Assembly (NCBI RefSeq): GCF_000308835.1
Contig: NZ_BAGN01000424.1
Location: 1 to 64,000 of the forward strand
DNA from: Nocardia vinacea NBRC 16497
GTDB taxonomy: Bacteria > Actinomycetota > Actinomycetes > Mycobacteriales > Mycobacteriaceae
Length of the DNA stretch: 64,000 nucleotides
Direction: 5' to 3'
In this document: positions 48,550 to 56,416 of the stretch, in pieces
Position numbering within the stretch: the first letter of the stretch is position 1
How the letters are laid out: each line of letters begins with the position of its first letter
The notes under the pieces: generated by a model
What the model was told of the DNA's origin: nothing
The model's input: the letters and a program-made list of their open reading frames with translations, nothing else
The model's database searches: none
Program-made: the position numbers and the translations under genes

Positions 48550-49746
48550 TCAGATAAGCGGTGTGATGTGCTCAGGGACGCCGAGCAGGGCCTTGCCGTA
48601 CGTTTCCATCGAGACGTGCGGCAGGGTCACCGCGTGCCGCGCGGCAACGTTGGAATCGCGCCAAATCCGCTGCATGGCATTGACTTCGGCGAACGATGCG
48701 GCGCCGTGTGCATCGAGCAGGATGTTCAGCGCCTCGTTGATACTGCGCAAGGTGATCGCGACATCACCGCGAATCCGGGCGCGGGCGATGAGCTCCGGGA
48801 ACACTCCGGCGTCCGCGTGCGCCTGGATGTCATCGGCAGCACGGTAGGCGTGCAGGTGGGCGGTTTCGATCTTCATCGCGGCCTCGGCGACCAGCATCTG
48901 GAAGGCGACGGAGTCGGCTTGCCGGGTGATCGTGGTGTACGCCAGCGCCTTCTCCGCGGCTTTGGTGCGGACCAGCTCCAGGGCTGCACGGCCGAGACCC
49001 AGTTGCGGTCCCAGGACCGCGACGTTCATGAAGGAGGTCATGGCCGAGCGGTAGAGGGGCGCATCGGGATGTTCGGAGATGTACTCGCCCGTCATGATCG
49101 GAAGAAGGGACGAAACGTGAGTGTCGGGAACGAACACGTCTTCGGCGACGATCGTGTTGCTGCCCGTCGCGCGCATCCCCGCGACGTACCAGGTGTCCTC
49201 GACCTGGAAGTCCGCGCGGGGCATCGCGATCCCGACTTGGTCGAGCACCTGACCGTCGTCGTCGACCAGGAGTGCCCCGTTGGTAGCCCAGTCGGCGTGC
49301 AAGCTGGCCGAAGCGTAGGGCCAGCGGCCGTTGACCCGGTAGCCCCCGGCGACCTTGCGGACTGTGCCGGAAGGCGCCAGCACACCGGCGACGATCAGGT
49401 CGGGGCTCGCGGCGTACATCTCCTCGAAGGCGTTGCCCCCTTTGAGGGCGGCTATCCAGGCATTGGTGTTCGAAATCATGACAATCCATGCCGCGCCGCC
49501 GTCGGCTTCGGCGATCGCCGAGGTTACGTCCAGCAACGCGCGCGAGCTGGTCTCGAGGCCGCCCGCGCGACGCGGTGCCAGGATTCGAAACGCGCCGGCT
49601 TCCTTCAGCGCGGCGATCGTCTCCTCGGACACGCGGCGGGCCGAATCGCCGTCGGCCGCATTTTTCCGGATCAGCGGCGTCAACTCCTTGATACGCGCCA
49701 GCACATCCTCGATGGTCTCGGTCCGGTCATTCTCTACGGTGGTCAT
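48550..49746 (-). CDS. Two-component flavin-dependent monooxygenase, oxygenase subunit (acyl-CoA dehydrogenase fold, HsaA-like)
   Basis: 398 residues. RRVSEETIAALKEAGAFRIL, AEADGGAAWIVMISNTNAW, GTVRKVAGGYRVNGRWPYAS, VEDTWYVAGMRATGSNTIV and ILLDAHGAASFAEVNAMQRI are the landmarks of group D monooxygenases such as HsaA and HpaB-like enzymes. Unlike acyl-CoA dehydrogenases they use reduced flavin from a separate reductase. That partner is at 50691-51326. The substrate is a phenol or steroid-derived ring; the FAH-type hydrolase between them points to ring cleavage downstream. Confidence 0.88.
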   Translation of the reverse strand: MTTVENDRTETIEDVLARIKELTPLIRKNAADGDSARRVSEETIAALKEAGAFRILAPRRAGGLETSSRALLDVTSAIAEADGGAAWIVMISNTNAWIAALKGGNAFEEMYAASPDLIVAGVLAPSGTVRKVAGGYRVNGRWPYASASLHADWATNGALLVDDDGQVLDQVGIAMPRADFQVEDTWYVAGMRATGSNTIVAEDVFVPDTHVSSLLPIMTGEYISEHPDAPLYRSAMTSFMNVAVLGPQLGLGRAALELVRTKAAEKALAYTTITRQADSVAFQMLVAEAAMKIETAHLHAYRAADDIQAHADAGVFPELIARARIRGDVAITLRSINEALNILLDAHGAASFAEVNAMQRIWRDSNVAARHAVTLPHVSMETYGKALLGVPEHITPLI

Positions 49747-49788
49747 GCGTACTCCAAAATCACTGTGGGGGTCTAAAATTCGGCAGGA

Positions 49789-50640
49789 TCACGCCGGATC
49801 GGCGGCAACAATGGGGTTTCGCAGTTCGCCGACACCGTCGATCCGGCTGATCAGGGTCTGGCCGGGCTCCAGGAAGCGCGGCGGATTCATCGCGCTGCCG
49901 ATGCCGGCGGGTGTGCCGGTGAACAGCAGGTCACCGGGCAGCAGCGGGAGCAAGGCCGACAACCGTGAGATCAGCTGCGGCACTGGGAAGATCATGTCTT
50001 TGGTACTTGTCTTCTGCACTTCCTCTCCGTTGAGCGTGCAGGTCATGTGCAGGTCGTCGGGATCGGGCAGCTCGTCGGGGGTGACCAACCAGGGGCCGAT
50101 CGGGCCGTAGCCGGGAAGAGATTTGCCGAGGCTGAATTGCGGTGCGGGACCTCGAAATTGGACGGAGCGCTCGGAGATGTCCTGGGCCACCGCGACCCCG
50201 GCGACATGCTCCCAGGCGCGGTCGGCCGAGACGTTGCGGGCACCGACACCGATCACGACCGCCAGCTCGATCTCCCAGTCGGCGGTTCCGTCGGTCGGTA
50301 CGGGAATGCTGCTGTGGGCACCGGTCAGGCAGCTCGCGAACTTGGTGAACACGAGCGGGTCGCTCGGCAGGTCGAGACCGGACTCGGCGGCGTGCTGCCG
50401 GTAGTTCAGCCCGATGGCGAAGATCTGGGGTGGGCGTGGCACCGGAGGTCGCAGGAGCCCGGGGTCCAACGGCTCGGCGGCGGACAGATCGGCGCTGTGG
50501 GCCCACTCCCGGAACGCGGTCCAACGCTCGTAGACCGCCTGCGGCTCGGCGGTGAAGCGGCCACCGCTGGCGCGCTCGACGTCGACGGCTCCGGCTGCCG
50601 TCACGATGACCAGGCGATCACCGAGGTTACCGATCTTCAT
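49789..50640 (-). CDS. Fumarylacetoacetate hydrolase-family enzyme 2
   Basis: 283 residues. IFAIGLNYRQHAAESGLD, VFTKFASCLTGAHSSIPV, DWEIELAVVIGVGARNV, VAVAQDISERSVQ and GDLLFTGTPAGIGSA carry the fold. The metal-site acids are in WEIELA and QDISERS. CAAGGAGCGAC precedes ATG 50640. It lies between the oxygenase and its flavin reductase in one minus-strand operon, with gaps of 42 and 50 bases. Probable job: hydrolysis or isomerisation of the ring-fission product of the oxygenase pathway. Paralogue of 43300-44250 but clearly different in sequence. Confidence 0.9.
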   Translation of the reverse strand: MKIGNLGDRLVIVTAAGAVDVERASGGRFTAEPQAVYERWTAFREWAHSADLSAAEPLDPGLLRPPVPRPPQIFAIGLNYRQHAAESGLDLPSDPLVFTKFASCLTGAHSSIPVPTDGTADWEIELAVVIGVGARNVSADRAWEHVAGVAVAQDISERSVQFRGPAPQFSLGKSLPGYGPIGPWLVTPDELPDPDDLHMTCTLNGEEVQKTSTKDMIFPVPQLISRLSALLPLLPGDLLFTGTPAGIGSAMNPPRFLEPGQTLISRIDGVGELRNPIVAADPA

Positions 50641-50690
50641 TGTCGCTCCTTGGATGAAAGATGTTGTGGTACTGCTGAATTCGATGTCTT

Positions 50691-51326
50691 TCAGGTGATG
50701 AGACGGCGATACCGTGAGCCGTGGAAAACGAGGGGGCGTGCGGTGGGATGTGCGTGGAGGCCGCGGATGGCGAGTACGACGATCGTGTGATCGCCTGCGC
50801 GGAACTCGTCGTGCAGGGCGCAGTCCAGCCAGGCTGTCGCGCCGGATAGCAGCACGGCGCCCTCGGCGGTGCACTCGTATTCCACGTCCGCGAACCGATC
50901 CGGGGAGCGCGACGCCAATTGCCGGCACATCGGCTCCTGCTCGTCACCGAGGATGCTGAGCCCGAGCCTCGGCGCATCGCGCAGCGACGCCCAGGTCTGG
51001 GAGCTGTTCATGATGCAGATCGACACCAGCGCTGGGTCCAGCGACACCGAGGTGAACGAGCTGACCACCATGCCCGCGGGTTGTTGGTTGCGCATTGCGC
51101 AGACTGCGATGACGCCACTGGGGAAACAGCCGAACGCCAGCCGCAATTGATCCGGGCCGCTGGGCGTAGTCAACGCTGACGGCGTGGCTTCGGTCCCGAA
51201 GCTGTTGCTCAGCCAATAACTCCGCGGGAACCTCGGGAGCCGAGTTCCTTCGGATGACGGGCCCGTGGTGTTGGGGAGGCGAGTGGTTTGCCTGCCGATT
51301 CGGGCCAGTTTCTTCCCGGCATCCAT
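50691..51326 (-). CDS. Flavin reductase (HsaB/HpaC-like)
   Basis: 211 residues. LRLAFGCFPSGVIAVCAMRN, PAGMVVSSFTSVSLDPALVS, IMNSSQTWASLRDAPRLGLS, ILGDEQEPMCRQLASRSPDR and DCALHDEFRAGDHTIVVLAI are typical of the short-chain flavin reductases that feed FMNH2/FADH2 to group D oxygenases. An extra 55-residue polar N-terminus precedes the domain. AAGGAGG before ATG 51326 is a strong ribosome site. It is the first gene of the operon and divergent from the TetR at 51546. Confidence 0.9.
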   Translation of the reverse strand: MDAGKKLARIGRQTTRLPNTTGPSSEGTRLPRFPRSYWLSNSFGTEATPSALTTPSGPDQLRLAFGCFPSGVIAVCAMRNQQPAGMVVSSFTSVSLDPALVSICIMNSSQTWASLRDAPRLGLSILGDEQEPMCRQLASRSPDRFADVEYECTAEGAVLLSGATAWLDCALHDEFRAGDHTIVVLAIRGLHAHPTARPLVFHGSRYRRLIT

Positions 51327-51453
51327 GTTCGCCTCCTTGTTGCGATCCGCCCTGAACAACGCACGGCACCGGTGCGATGTACCGGCTCTGCTGCTGCGGC
51401 GGATGGGTGAGTCGCGTCACATCGAGTGATCTGGCGGTAGCGTAACAATTTCA

Positions 51454-51482
51454 TTGATTTGCTGTCAACGACTTGAAATCAA
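51454..51482. promoter_or_regulatory. Divergent promoter/operator of the monooxygenase operon
   Basis: TTGATTT (51454-51460) and AAATCAA (51476-51482) are perfect inverted arms around 15 bases. The spacer contains TGTCAA (51463-51468), a TTGACA -35 box for the minus-strand operon. Probable binding site of the TetR encoded at 51546. Confidence 0.6.
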
Positions 51483-51545
51483 CTTGTTTTTTCCCAGGTC
51501 ACCCGGCAGTATCGGGCGGAGAGGTGTTCGGTGATGGAGGGCGCA

Positions 51546-52214
51546 ATGACTAGCACGACCGATAAGAGCCGACTGACCTCGCGCGCCGCGCAGGCCGCCG
51601 AAACCCGGCAGCGCCTCGTCGATGCCGCGGTCGAGTTGTTCGCCGAGCGCAGTTATGACGAGGTGGCCGTGGCTGACATCTGCCGGGCCGCCGATGCCGC
51701 CCATGGGCTGGTGTTCCACTACTTCGGCACCAAGCGTGGCCTTTATTTGGAGGCGATACGGGACACGTCGAATCGCATCTTGCAGGCCCATGTGCTGCGT
51801 CCCGAAATATCGCCGGTCGAGCAGATTCGCAGCGCGTTCACCGCGCAGTTCAGGTTCTTGGCCGCACATCGGGGGCTTGCATTGCGCTTGGTGCTGGGTG
51901 GTCGGGGCGCTGATCCCGAGGCCTGGGAGGTGCTCGAGGCAGGCCGGTGGCAGACCATCGAGGCTTGGATCTCGCTGCTGGGGCTCGACCCGCAGAATCA
52001 GGCCTTACGCATGATGATCCGGTCGATTGTCGGCGCGATCGACGAGGCTGCCGTCTATTGGCTGCAGAACCATGAGCCGTTCGACGTCGACGCGGTGGTC
52101 GAATGCCTGATGGAACTGACTGTTGCGGCGCTGCGTTCGGCCGCCGCACTGGACCCCACTCTCGACGTGGAGTCTGCGCTTCGGCCGTTGCTCGACGAAT
52201 TCTATGGATCCTGA
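51546..52214 (+). CDS. TetR-family regulator of the flavin-monooxygenase operon
   Basis: 222 residues. Helix-turn-helix TRQRLVDAAVELFAERSYDE and VADICRAADAAHGLVFHYFG; the C-terminal domain has QIRSAFTAQFRFLAAHRG and MIRSIVGAIDEAAVYWLQ. GGAGGG before ATG 51546 fixes the start. Divergent from the flavin reductase gene, with the palindrome between them, it is the likely substrate-responsive repressor. Confidence 0.87.
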   Translation: MTSTTDKSRLTSRAAQAAETRQRLVDAAVELFAERSYDEVAVADICRAADAAHGLVFHYFGTKRGLYLEAIRDTSNRILQAHVLRPEISPVEQIRSAFTAQFRFLAAHRGLALRLVLGGRGADPEAWEVLEAGRWQTIEAWISLLGLDPQNQALRMMIRSIVGAIDEAAVYWLQNHEPFDVDAVVECLMELTVAALRSAAALDPTLDVESALRPLLDEFYGS

Positions 52215-52292
52215 AGTCCAGCAAGGATTTTCGCGGATAGCTCGTTGTGGGTGACTCCGGAGTGGCGGGGTGAGCTGCGCCGTCGAAATGGG

Positions 52293-52865
52293 TTACCCGG
52301 TTCGCGGCCGAATGACCCGTGCGGCGGCTTCTACCGCGCTTGCTCGGCGGTGCGCGCTCACCGCCGGGTTGTCGGTGAGCGCGGTCGGGTCGGGCCATTG
52401 TGCCCAGGAAAGTCCGATGCCGAAGAGCATGACGAGCAGCTCGAGCGGGTCCCACACCGGATCGACGAGGTTTCGCTGTTGGGCTTGCTCGATCGCGGCA
52501 AGGGTCTGTGCGGGGATCGGTTTTCCGGCAGCCTGAGGTTCGTCGAGAGTCAACCCTTCCAAGTGCGCCCAAGTGATCATGCGCAGGAAGTCGGGTCGCT
52601 GACGGGCGAGATCGTAGAGCTTACCGACGAATTCGGGGACCTCGTTGGGCTCGAGAGTGACTATCTGGAAGAACTCGGCGCCGTCTCGGGCCGCCACTTC
52701 CCGGAACAACGCGGCCTTGTCGCCGAAGTGGGCGTACAGGCGTTCCTTGCTGGCGTGGGCGGCGTGCGCGATGCGATCGATACGCGCACCGGCCAGACCG
52801 TACCGCGCGAACTCATCCCTGGCGGCGGTCATGATCGCCTCGCGCAATTCGGACGTGTTTCGCAT
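52293..52865 (-). CDS. TetR-family regulator divergent from the methyltransferase
   Basis: 190 residues. Helix-turn-helix LREAIMTAARDEFARYGLAG and IDRIAHAAHASKERLYAHFG, then a TetR_C_17-like helical domain (FVGKLYDLARQRPDFLRMIT; DPLELLVMLFGIGLSWAQWP). ATG 52865 lies 95 bases from the methyltransferase start in the opposite direction, with a GAACTAGTTC palindrome between them. Confidence 0.85.
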   Translation of the reverse strand: MRNTSELREAIMTAARDEFARYGLAGARIDRIAHAAHASKERLYAHFGDKAALFREVAARDGAEFFQIVTLEPNEVPEFVGKLYDLARQRPDFLRMITWAHLEGLTLDEPQAAGKPIPAQTLAAIEQAQQRNLVDPVWDPLELLVMLFGIGLSWAQWPDPTALTDNPAVSAHRRASAVEAAARVIRPRTG

Positions 52866-52895
52866 CGGCTGAGCATAGGCTGAGAACAGTCAGAA

Positions 52896-52905
52896 GAACT
52901 AGTTC
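52896..52905. promoter_or_regulatory. GAACTAGTTC palindrome
   Basis: A perfect 10-base palindrome in the divergent gap between the TetR at 52865 and the methyltransferase at 52960. Candidate operator for that TetR. Confidence 0.45.
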
Positions 52906-52959
52906 GTTTGTTAGCCTGGTCGCATCAGCTGTGTCGAGTCGCTTTCCAGGAGGATGGCC

Positions 52960-53769
52960 ATGACGGGTGCGAGTGAAGTCGAGTCGGCGATCGCCGCTAT
53001 GCCGCGAGGTGGGCCGAATGCGTCCTGGCTGGATCGGCGGATGCAGACCGATGTATTGGAGTACACCGACCGCTACGACATTCCGGACGAGCTCAAACAG
53101 AAGGTCATCAAGAGCCTGGACCGCGTGGGAACACTGGAAAAGGCGCATGAGAAGAGTGCGCGTGCGGCGCTGCGGGTGGTCTCGCATATACCCGCGCCGC
53201 GCATACTCGAGATCGGCGCCGGCCACGGGATGCTTTCCGCCAAGATCGTCGAATACCACCCACGGGCCGCCGTCACCGTGAGCGACCTGGACCCCACCTC
53301 GGTCGCCAACATCGCCGCCGGCGAATTGGGCGCACACCCGCGGGTGCGCACGCAAGTAGTCGATGCGACCGCGATAGATGCCCCCGACGACAGCTACGAC
53401 CTTGTCGTTTTCGCTAGGGCGTTTCATCACTTGCCGCCGGTTGTGGCCTATAAGGCGATCGCCGAAGCCACTCGGGTGGGAAAGCGATTCCTGGTCATCG
53501 ACCTCGATCGGCCGTCGCCGAGGAAACTTGCGCTGGCTCTGATTCTGACGCTCCCTCTGTGGGTCGCTGCTCTCCTCCCGTCGGTGCGCCCGCTGCTGCA
53601 CGACGCGTTCATCAGCATGTTGCGTGCCTACAGCCACTCGGCATTGACGACACTCGGTCGGGCCGCCGACCCACGGATGCGCATCGAGTTCTTCCCCGCT
53701 CTGACGCGGTTCGGGCCGCCGTCGACAACCGTTTTGTTTTCGCGCCCGGACGTCACGCCGGATCAGTAA
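52960..53769 (+). CDS. SAM-dependent methyltransferase
   Basis: 269 residues. Motif I RILEIGAGHGMLSAKIVEYH (E84, 85-90), then VTVSDLDPTSV, VVDATAIDAPDDSYDLVVFA and HHLPPVVAYKAIAEATRVGK define a class I methyltransferase. The last 80 residues include a hydrophobic stretch (KLALALILTLPLWVAALLPS) that may anchor it to the membrane. AGGAGG six bases upstream of ATG 52960; ATG 52954 abuts that site. Its 3' end is duplicated at 18760. Location just before the mce regulatory region in both copies suggests a functional link, perhaps lipid modification. Confidence 0.85.
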   Translation: MTGASEVESAIAAMPRGGPNASWLDRRMQTDVLEYTDRYDIPDELKQKVIKSLDRVGTLEKAHEKSARAALRVVSHIPAPRILEIGAGHGMLSAKIVEYHPRAAVTVSDLDPTSVANIAAGELGAHPRVRTQVVDATAIDAPDDSYDLVVFARAFHHLPPVVAYKAIAEATRVGKRFLVIDLDRPSPRKLALALILTLPLWVAALLPSVRPLLHDAFISMLRAYSHSALTTLGRAADPRMRIEFFPALTRFGPPSTTVLFSRPDVTPDQ

Positions 53770-53800
53770 CCCACTGCCGCGAGGCCGTGCGCGCCATCGA

Positions 53801-53840
53801 GGGGCGGCCCCGCGATGCGGCCGAGCGGGGCGGCCCCGCG
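53801..53840. terminator. GC-rich hairpin region after the methyltransferase
   Basis: GGGGCGGCCCCGCG occurs twice in direct repeat (53801 and 53827), and each copy is itself partly self-complementary. Strong alternative hairpins can form 30 bases after the stop. Probable terminator isolating the mce operon from the methyltransferase gene. Confidence 0.5.
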
Positions 53841-53918
53841 CTGAATTCATGTGCAGATAGTGTTCTACCTGGTAGTTAATTCGGATACCGCGTAGCCGAA
53901 TAGTCTCGGCAAAATAAC

Positions 53919-53976
53919 GGCAACAATGTTACTGAAACCTGTTGACGTCTGTCGTGATAGCGGTCACACTGTATCC
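53919..53976. promoter_or_regulatory. Operator pair of the mce-linked TetR
   Basis: GGCAACAATGTTACT (53919-53933) and GGTCACACTGTATCC (53962-53976) match GGTnACAnTGTnACC with few mismatches, 43 bases between centres. TTGACG (53942-53947) lies between. The TetR ATG follows the second site by three bases, so occupancy would block transcription start or ribosome access. Confidence 0.7.
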
Positions 53977-53979
53977 ATT

Positions 53980-54681
53980 ATGAGTGGACGAGCTACTGTC
54001 GAGGATCAGATCGATCCGGAATCCGCTCTTCGTGACCAGCGTGTCCACGGCAGCCCCGAGGGGGTGCTGGAGTCGCAGGATGCCGACGCGGTGAACGCCC
54101 GGGCGCGAGGCGCGCTGCGCACACGCGCCGCGCTGATCCAAGCAGGCCGTCAGGCATTGGGTAGCGGCCGGGCCGAGCGGCTCGGTATCGCCGATCTGGC
54201 ACGTCACGCCGGTGTCGCGGCCGGATCCTTCTACAACCACTTCCGTGGCAAAGATGAATTGCTCGCCCTGGTTATCGCCGAGGTGGTCGAGGACCTTGCC
54301 CGGATCCTGGACAACGCTGCCGCGGGCATTGATGAGCCGGTCGAGCTCGTCCGGGCTCAGGTGCGGGCACTCGGTGCGCTCGGCGTCGCCGATCCCGACA
54401 CCGCCGCGATTGTCCTCGCGACGCGATACCGAATTCTCGACAACCCCGACATCCGCTCACGCCTAGCGTCCGGCATTCGAGCCGGGCTATCGGCGGGGTG
54501 CTTCCACGTCCACGATGTGGGAGCCGCTCTGGATCTGACATGCGGGGTCGTTCTGGCGATCCTGCGAACTTCGCGGCGTGATCCGGCCGCTATGACAGCC
54601 GAGTGGATCGAGACCCTCGCCCAGCAGGTGCTCTTCACCCTGGGCCATCCGGTATGCGAGAGCATCCCGAGCGAAAGATAG
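53980..54681 (+). CDS. TetR-family regulator at the head of the mce operon
   Basis: 233 residues. A 45-residue leader (MSGRATVEDQIDPESALRDQ and on) precedes the helix-turn-helix RTRAALIQAGRQALGSGRAE, IADLARHAGVAAGSFYNHFR. The C-terminal part has IVLATRYRILDNPDIRSRLA and WIETLAQQVLFTLGHP. The stop is 6 bases before yrbEA, so it is the first gene of the operon. ATG 53980 directly follows the second operator. The paralogue at 19151 lacks the leader. Analogy to Mce1R/Mce3R suggests repression of the transporter, but those belong to other families or subgroups. Confidence 0.85.
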   Translation: MSGRATVEDQIDPESALRDQRVHGSPEGVLESQDADAVNARARGALRTRAALIQAGRQALGSGRAERLGIADLARHAGVAAGSFYNHFRGKDELLALVIAEVVEDLARILDNAAAGIDEPVELVRAQVRALGALGVADPDTAAIVLATRYRILDNPDIRSRLASGIRAGLSAGCFHVHDVGAALDLTCGVVLAILRTSRRDPAAMTAEWIETLAQQVLFTLGHPVCESIPSER

Positions 54682-54687
54682 ATTGTT

Positions 54688-55545
54688 TTGACTCTGGCAC
54701 CCAACGTGTCGATCGAACAGCGCAAAGATTCATCCGCGCTGCGGATCGTACGAGCAAATTTCTCCGATACCGTCGTATCAGGCTTACGCACCTGGGGACG
54801 GACGGTCGATCTCGCGATCGAGTCCGTCCGGGAGGGGCTGTTGGATCTGGTGCGTGGCCGATTCCAGTGGCGAGAGATGCTGCATCAAGCGTGGTACATG
54901 GTCACGGTCACGGCATTGCCCGCGATCCTGATGGCGGTTCCGTTCGGTGTGATCGTCTCGGTACAGATCGGCAACATGATCCGAGAATTGGGCGGTGACT
55001 CGCTGCTGGGGGCGGCGAGCGGGCTCGGAGTCATCAAGCAGGGCGCCCCGATCGCGACGGGACTGCTACTCGGCGGTGCCGGCGCCGCGGCGATCGCCGC
55101 TGACCTGGGCGCACGCACGATCCGCGAGGAAGTGGACGCGCTGCGGGTCATGGGCGTGAGTCCGGTCCGCCGCCTGGTGATTCCGCGCATTGCCGCGATG
55201 GTGCTGGTCGCACCGCTGTTGAACGTGCTGATCATCTTCACCGGTGTGGCCGCGGGTTACATCGTCGCGATCAGCGCGCAGGGCGTGACCTCGGGCAGCT
55301 ATTGGGCGACTTTCGGTTCCTTCACCACGGTCACCGATGTGGGGATCTCGCTGCTGGAGGCGATCCTTTTCGGGTTCATCGTGGCGGTCATCGGCTGCCA
55401 GCGGGGGCTGGAGGCCAGGGGCGGGCCCCGCGGCGTGGCCGATGGCGTGAATGCCTCGGTGGTGCTGTCGGTGGTGTCGGTGCTTGTCGTCAATCTCGTT
55501 GTCAGTCAATTGGTTCAGATGTTCGTACCGACGAGGATGGCCTGA
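54688..55545 (+). CDS. yrbEA: YrbEA, permease subunit of the Mce lipid transporter
   Basis: 285 residues from TTG 54688. It is an MlaE/YrbE permease with five or six membrane segments: WYMVTVTALPAILMAVPFGV, GLLLGGAGAAAIAADLGART, REEVDALRVMGVSPVRRLVI (the EEIDAL-type coupling helix that contacts the ATPase), MVLVAPLLNVLIIFTGVAAG and ASVVLSVVSVLVVNLVVSQL. It pairs with YrbEB to form the inner-membrane channel. The ATPase (MceG/MkL type) is encoded elsewhere, as usual. The first 42 codons are duplicated at 19732-19857. One-base stop/start overlap (TGATG) with yrbEB. Confidence 0.93.
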   Translation: MTLAPNVSIEQRKDSSALRIVRANFSDTVVSGLRTWGRTVDLAIESVREGLLDLVRGRFQWREMLHQAWYMVTVTALPAILMAVPFGVIVSVQIGNMIRELGGDSLLGAASGLGVIKQGAPIATGLLLGGAGAAAIAADLGARTIREEVDALRVMGVSPVRRLVIPRIAAMVLVAPLLNVLIIFTGVAAGYIVAISAQGVTSGSYWATFGSFTTVTDVGISLLEAILFGFIVAVIGCQRGLEARGGPRGVADGVNASVVLSVVSVLVVNLVVSQLVQMFVPTRMA

Positions 55546-56411
55546 TGACCGCGACGCCGTACGCGCCGAAAGGACTGCGCTGGGCGTATCGGGTGATCCG
55601 TCGGCGGCAACGGCTGCTGCTACCGATCGACTCGATCGGGTTCATGTTGTCGTTCTGCTGGCAGGTGCTGTCGGCGATCCCGTTGACGCTCAAGCACTAT
55701 CGGACCCAAACCATTCGCGCCATCAGCGAAACGACGTGGGGGAGAGGCTCGCTGATCGTCGGCGGCGGCACGGTGCCGATGCTGATCGTGCTGGGTATGG
55801 TGCTCGGCGCGGCTGTGGGTATCCAGTCGTACGGCACGTTGAATATGATCGGGCTCGGCCCGCTGACCGGGATCGTCTCGTCGTTCGCGAGCACTCGGGA
55901 GCTGGCGCCGATCATCGCGGGTATCGGATTCGCGGCGCAGGCCGGGTGCCGGATGACCGCGGAGATCGGGTCGATGCGCATCTCCGAGGAGATCGACGCG
56001 ATCGAATGTCTCGGTCTGCGGTCGATTCCGTTCGTGGTGACCACCCGGGTGATTGCCGGCGTGGTCGCGATCGTGCCCACCTTTCTGATCACACTGATCC
56101 TCAGCTATCTGTCCTGTGCATTGGTCGTCGTCGGCGTCCACGGCCAGGCATCGGGGGTCTACCAGCACTATTTCAGCCAATTCGTCAGTGGTCCCGATAT
56201 TGCCGCTGCCGTGCTGAAGGTGATGGTTTTCGGAATCGCGGTGATCCTGATCCATTGCTATCAGGGGTTTTTCGCGACCGGTGGACCGGAAGGCGTCGGT
56301 ATCGCCTCCGGACGTGCGGTGCGAGCCAGTTTCGTCGCGATCATCACTTTGGACATGCTGTTGAGCCTGGTCATCTGGGGTTTCAGCGCGACGATCACAT
56401 TCACGGGGTAG
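55545..56411 (+). CDS. yrbEB: YrbEB, permease subunit of the Mce lipid transporter
   Basis: 288 residues. MLSFCWQVLSAIPLTLKHYR, IVGGGTVPMLIVLGMVLGAA, AGIGFAAQAGCRMTAEIGSM and RISEEIDAIECLGLRSIPFV (the EEIDAI coupling helix) are the MlaE-family landmarks; CALVVVGVHGQASGVYQHYF follows. It is the second half of the YrbE heterodimer that receives lipid from the Mce hexamer. The start ATG 55545 overlaps the yrbEA stop. Confidence 0.93.
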   Translation: MTATPYAPKGLRWAYRVIRRRQRLLLPIDSIGFMLSFCWQVLSAIPLTLKHYRTQTIRAISETTWGRGSLIVGGGTVPMLIVLGMVLGAAVGIQSYGTLNMIGLGPLTGIVSSFASTRELAPIIAGIGFAAQAGCRMTAEIGSMRISEEIDAIECLGLRSIPFVVTTRVIAGVVAIVPTFLITLILSYLSCALVVVGVHGQASGVYQHYFSQFVSGPDIAAAVLKVMVFGIAVILIHCYQGFFATGGPEGVGIASGRAVRASFVAIITLDMLLSLVIWGFSATITFTG

Positions 56412-56416
56412 CGAGA

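Noticed and set aside
48070..49776. 568-codon plus-strand frame opposite the oxygenase gene
   Set aside because: Gly/Arg/Asp-rich antisense shadow; the oxygenase family motifs are on the minus strand.
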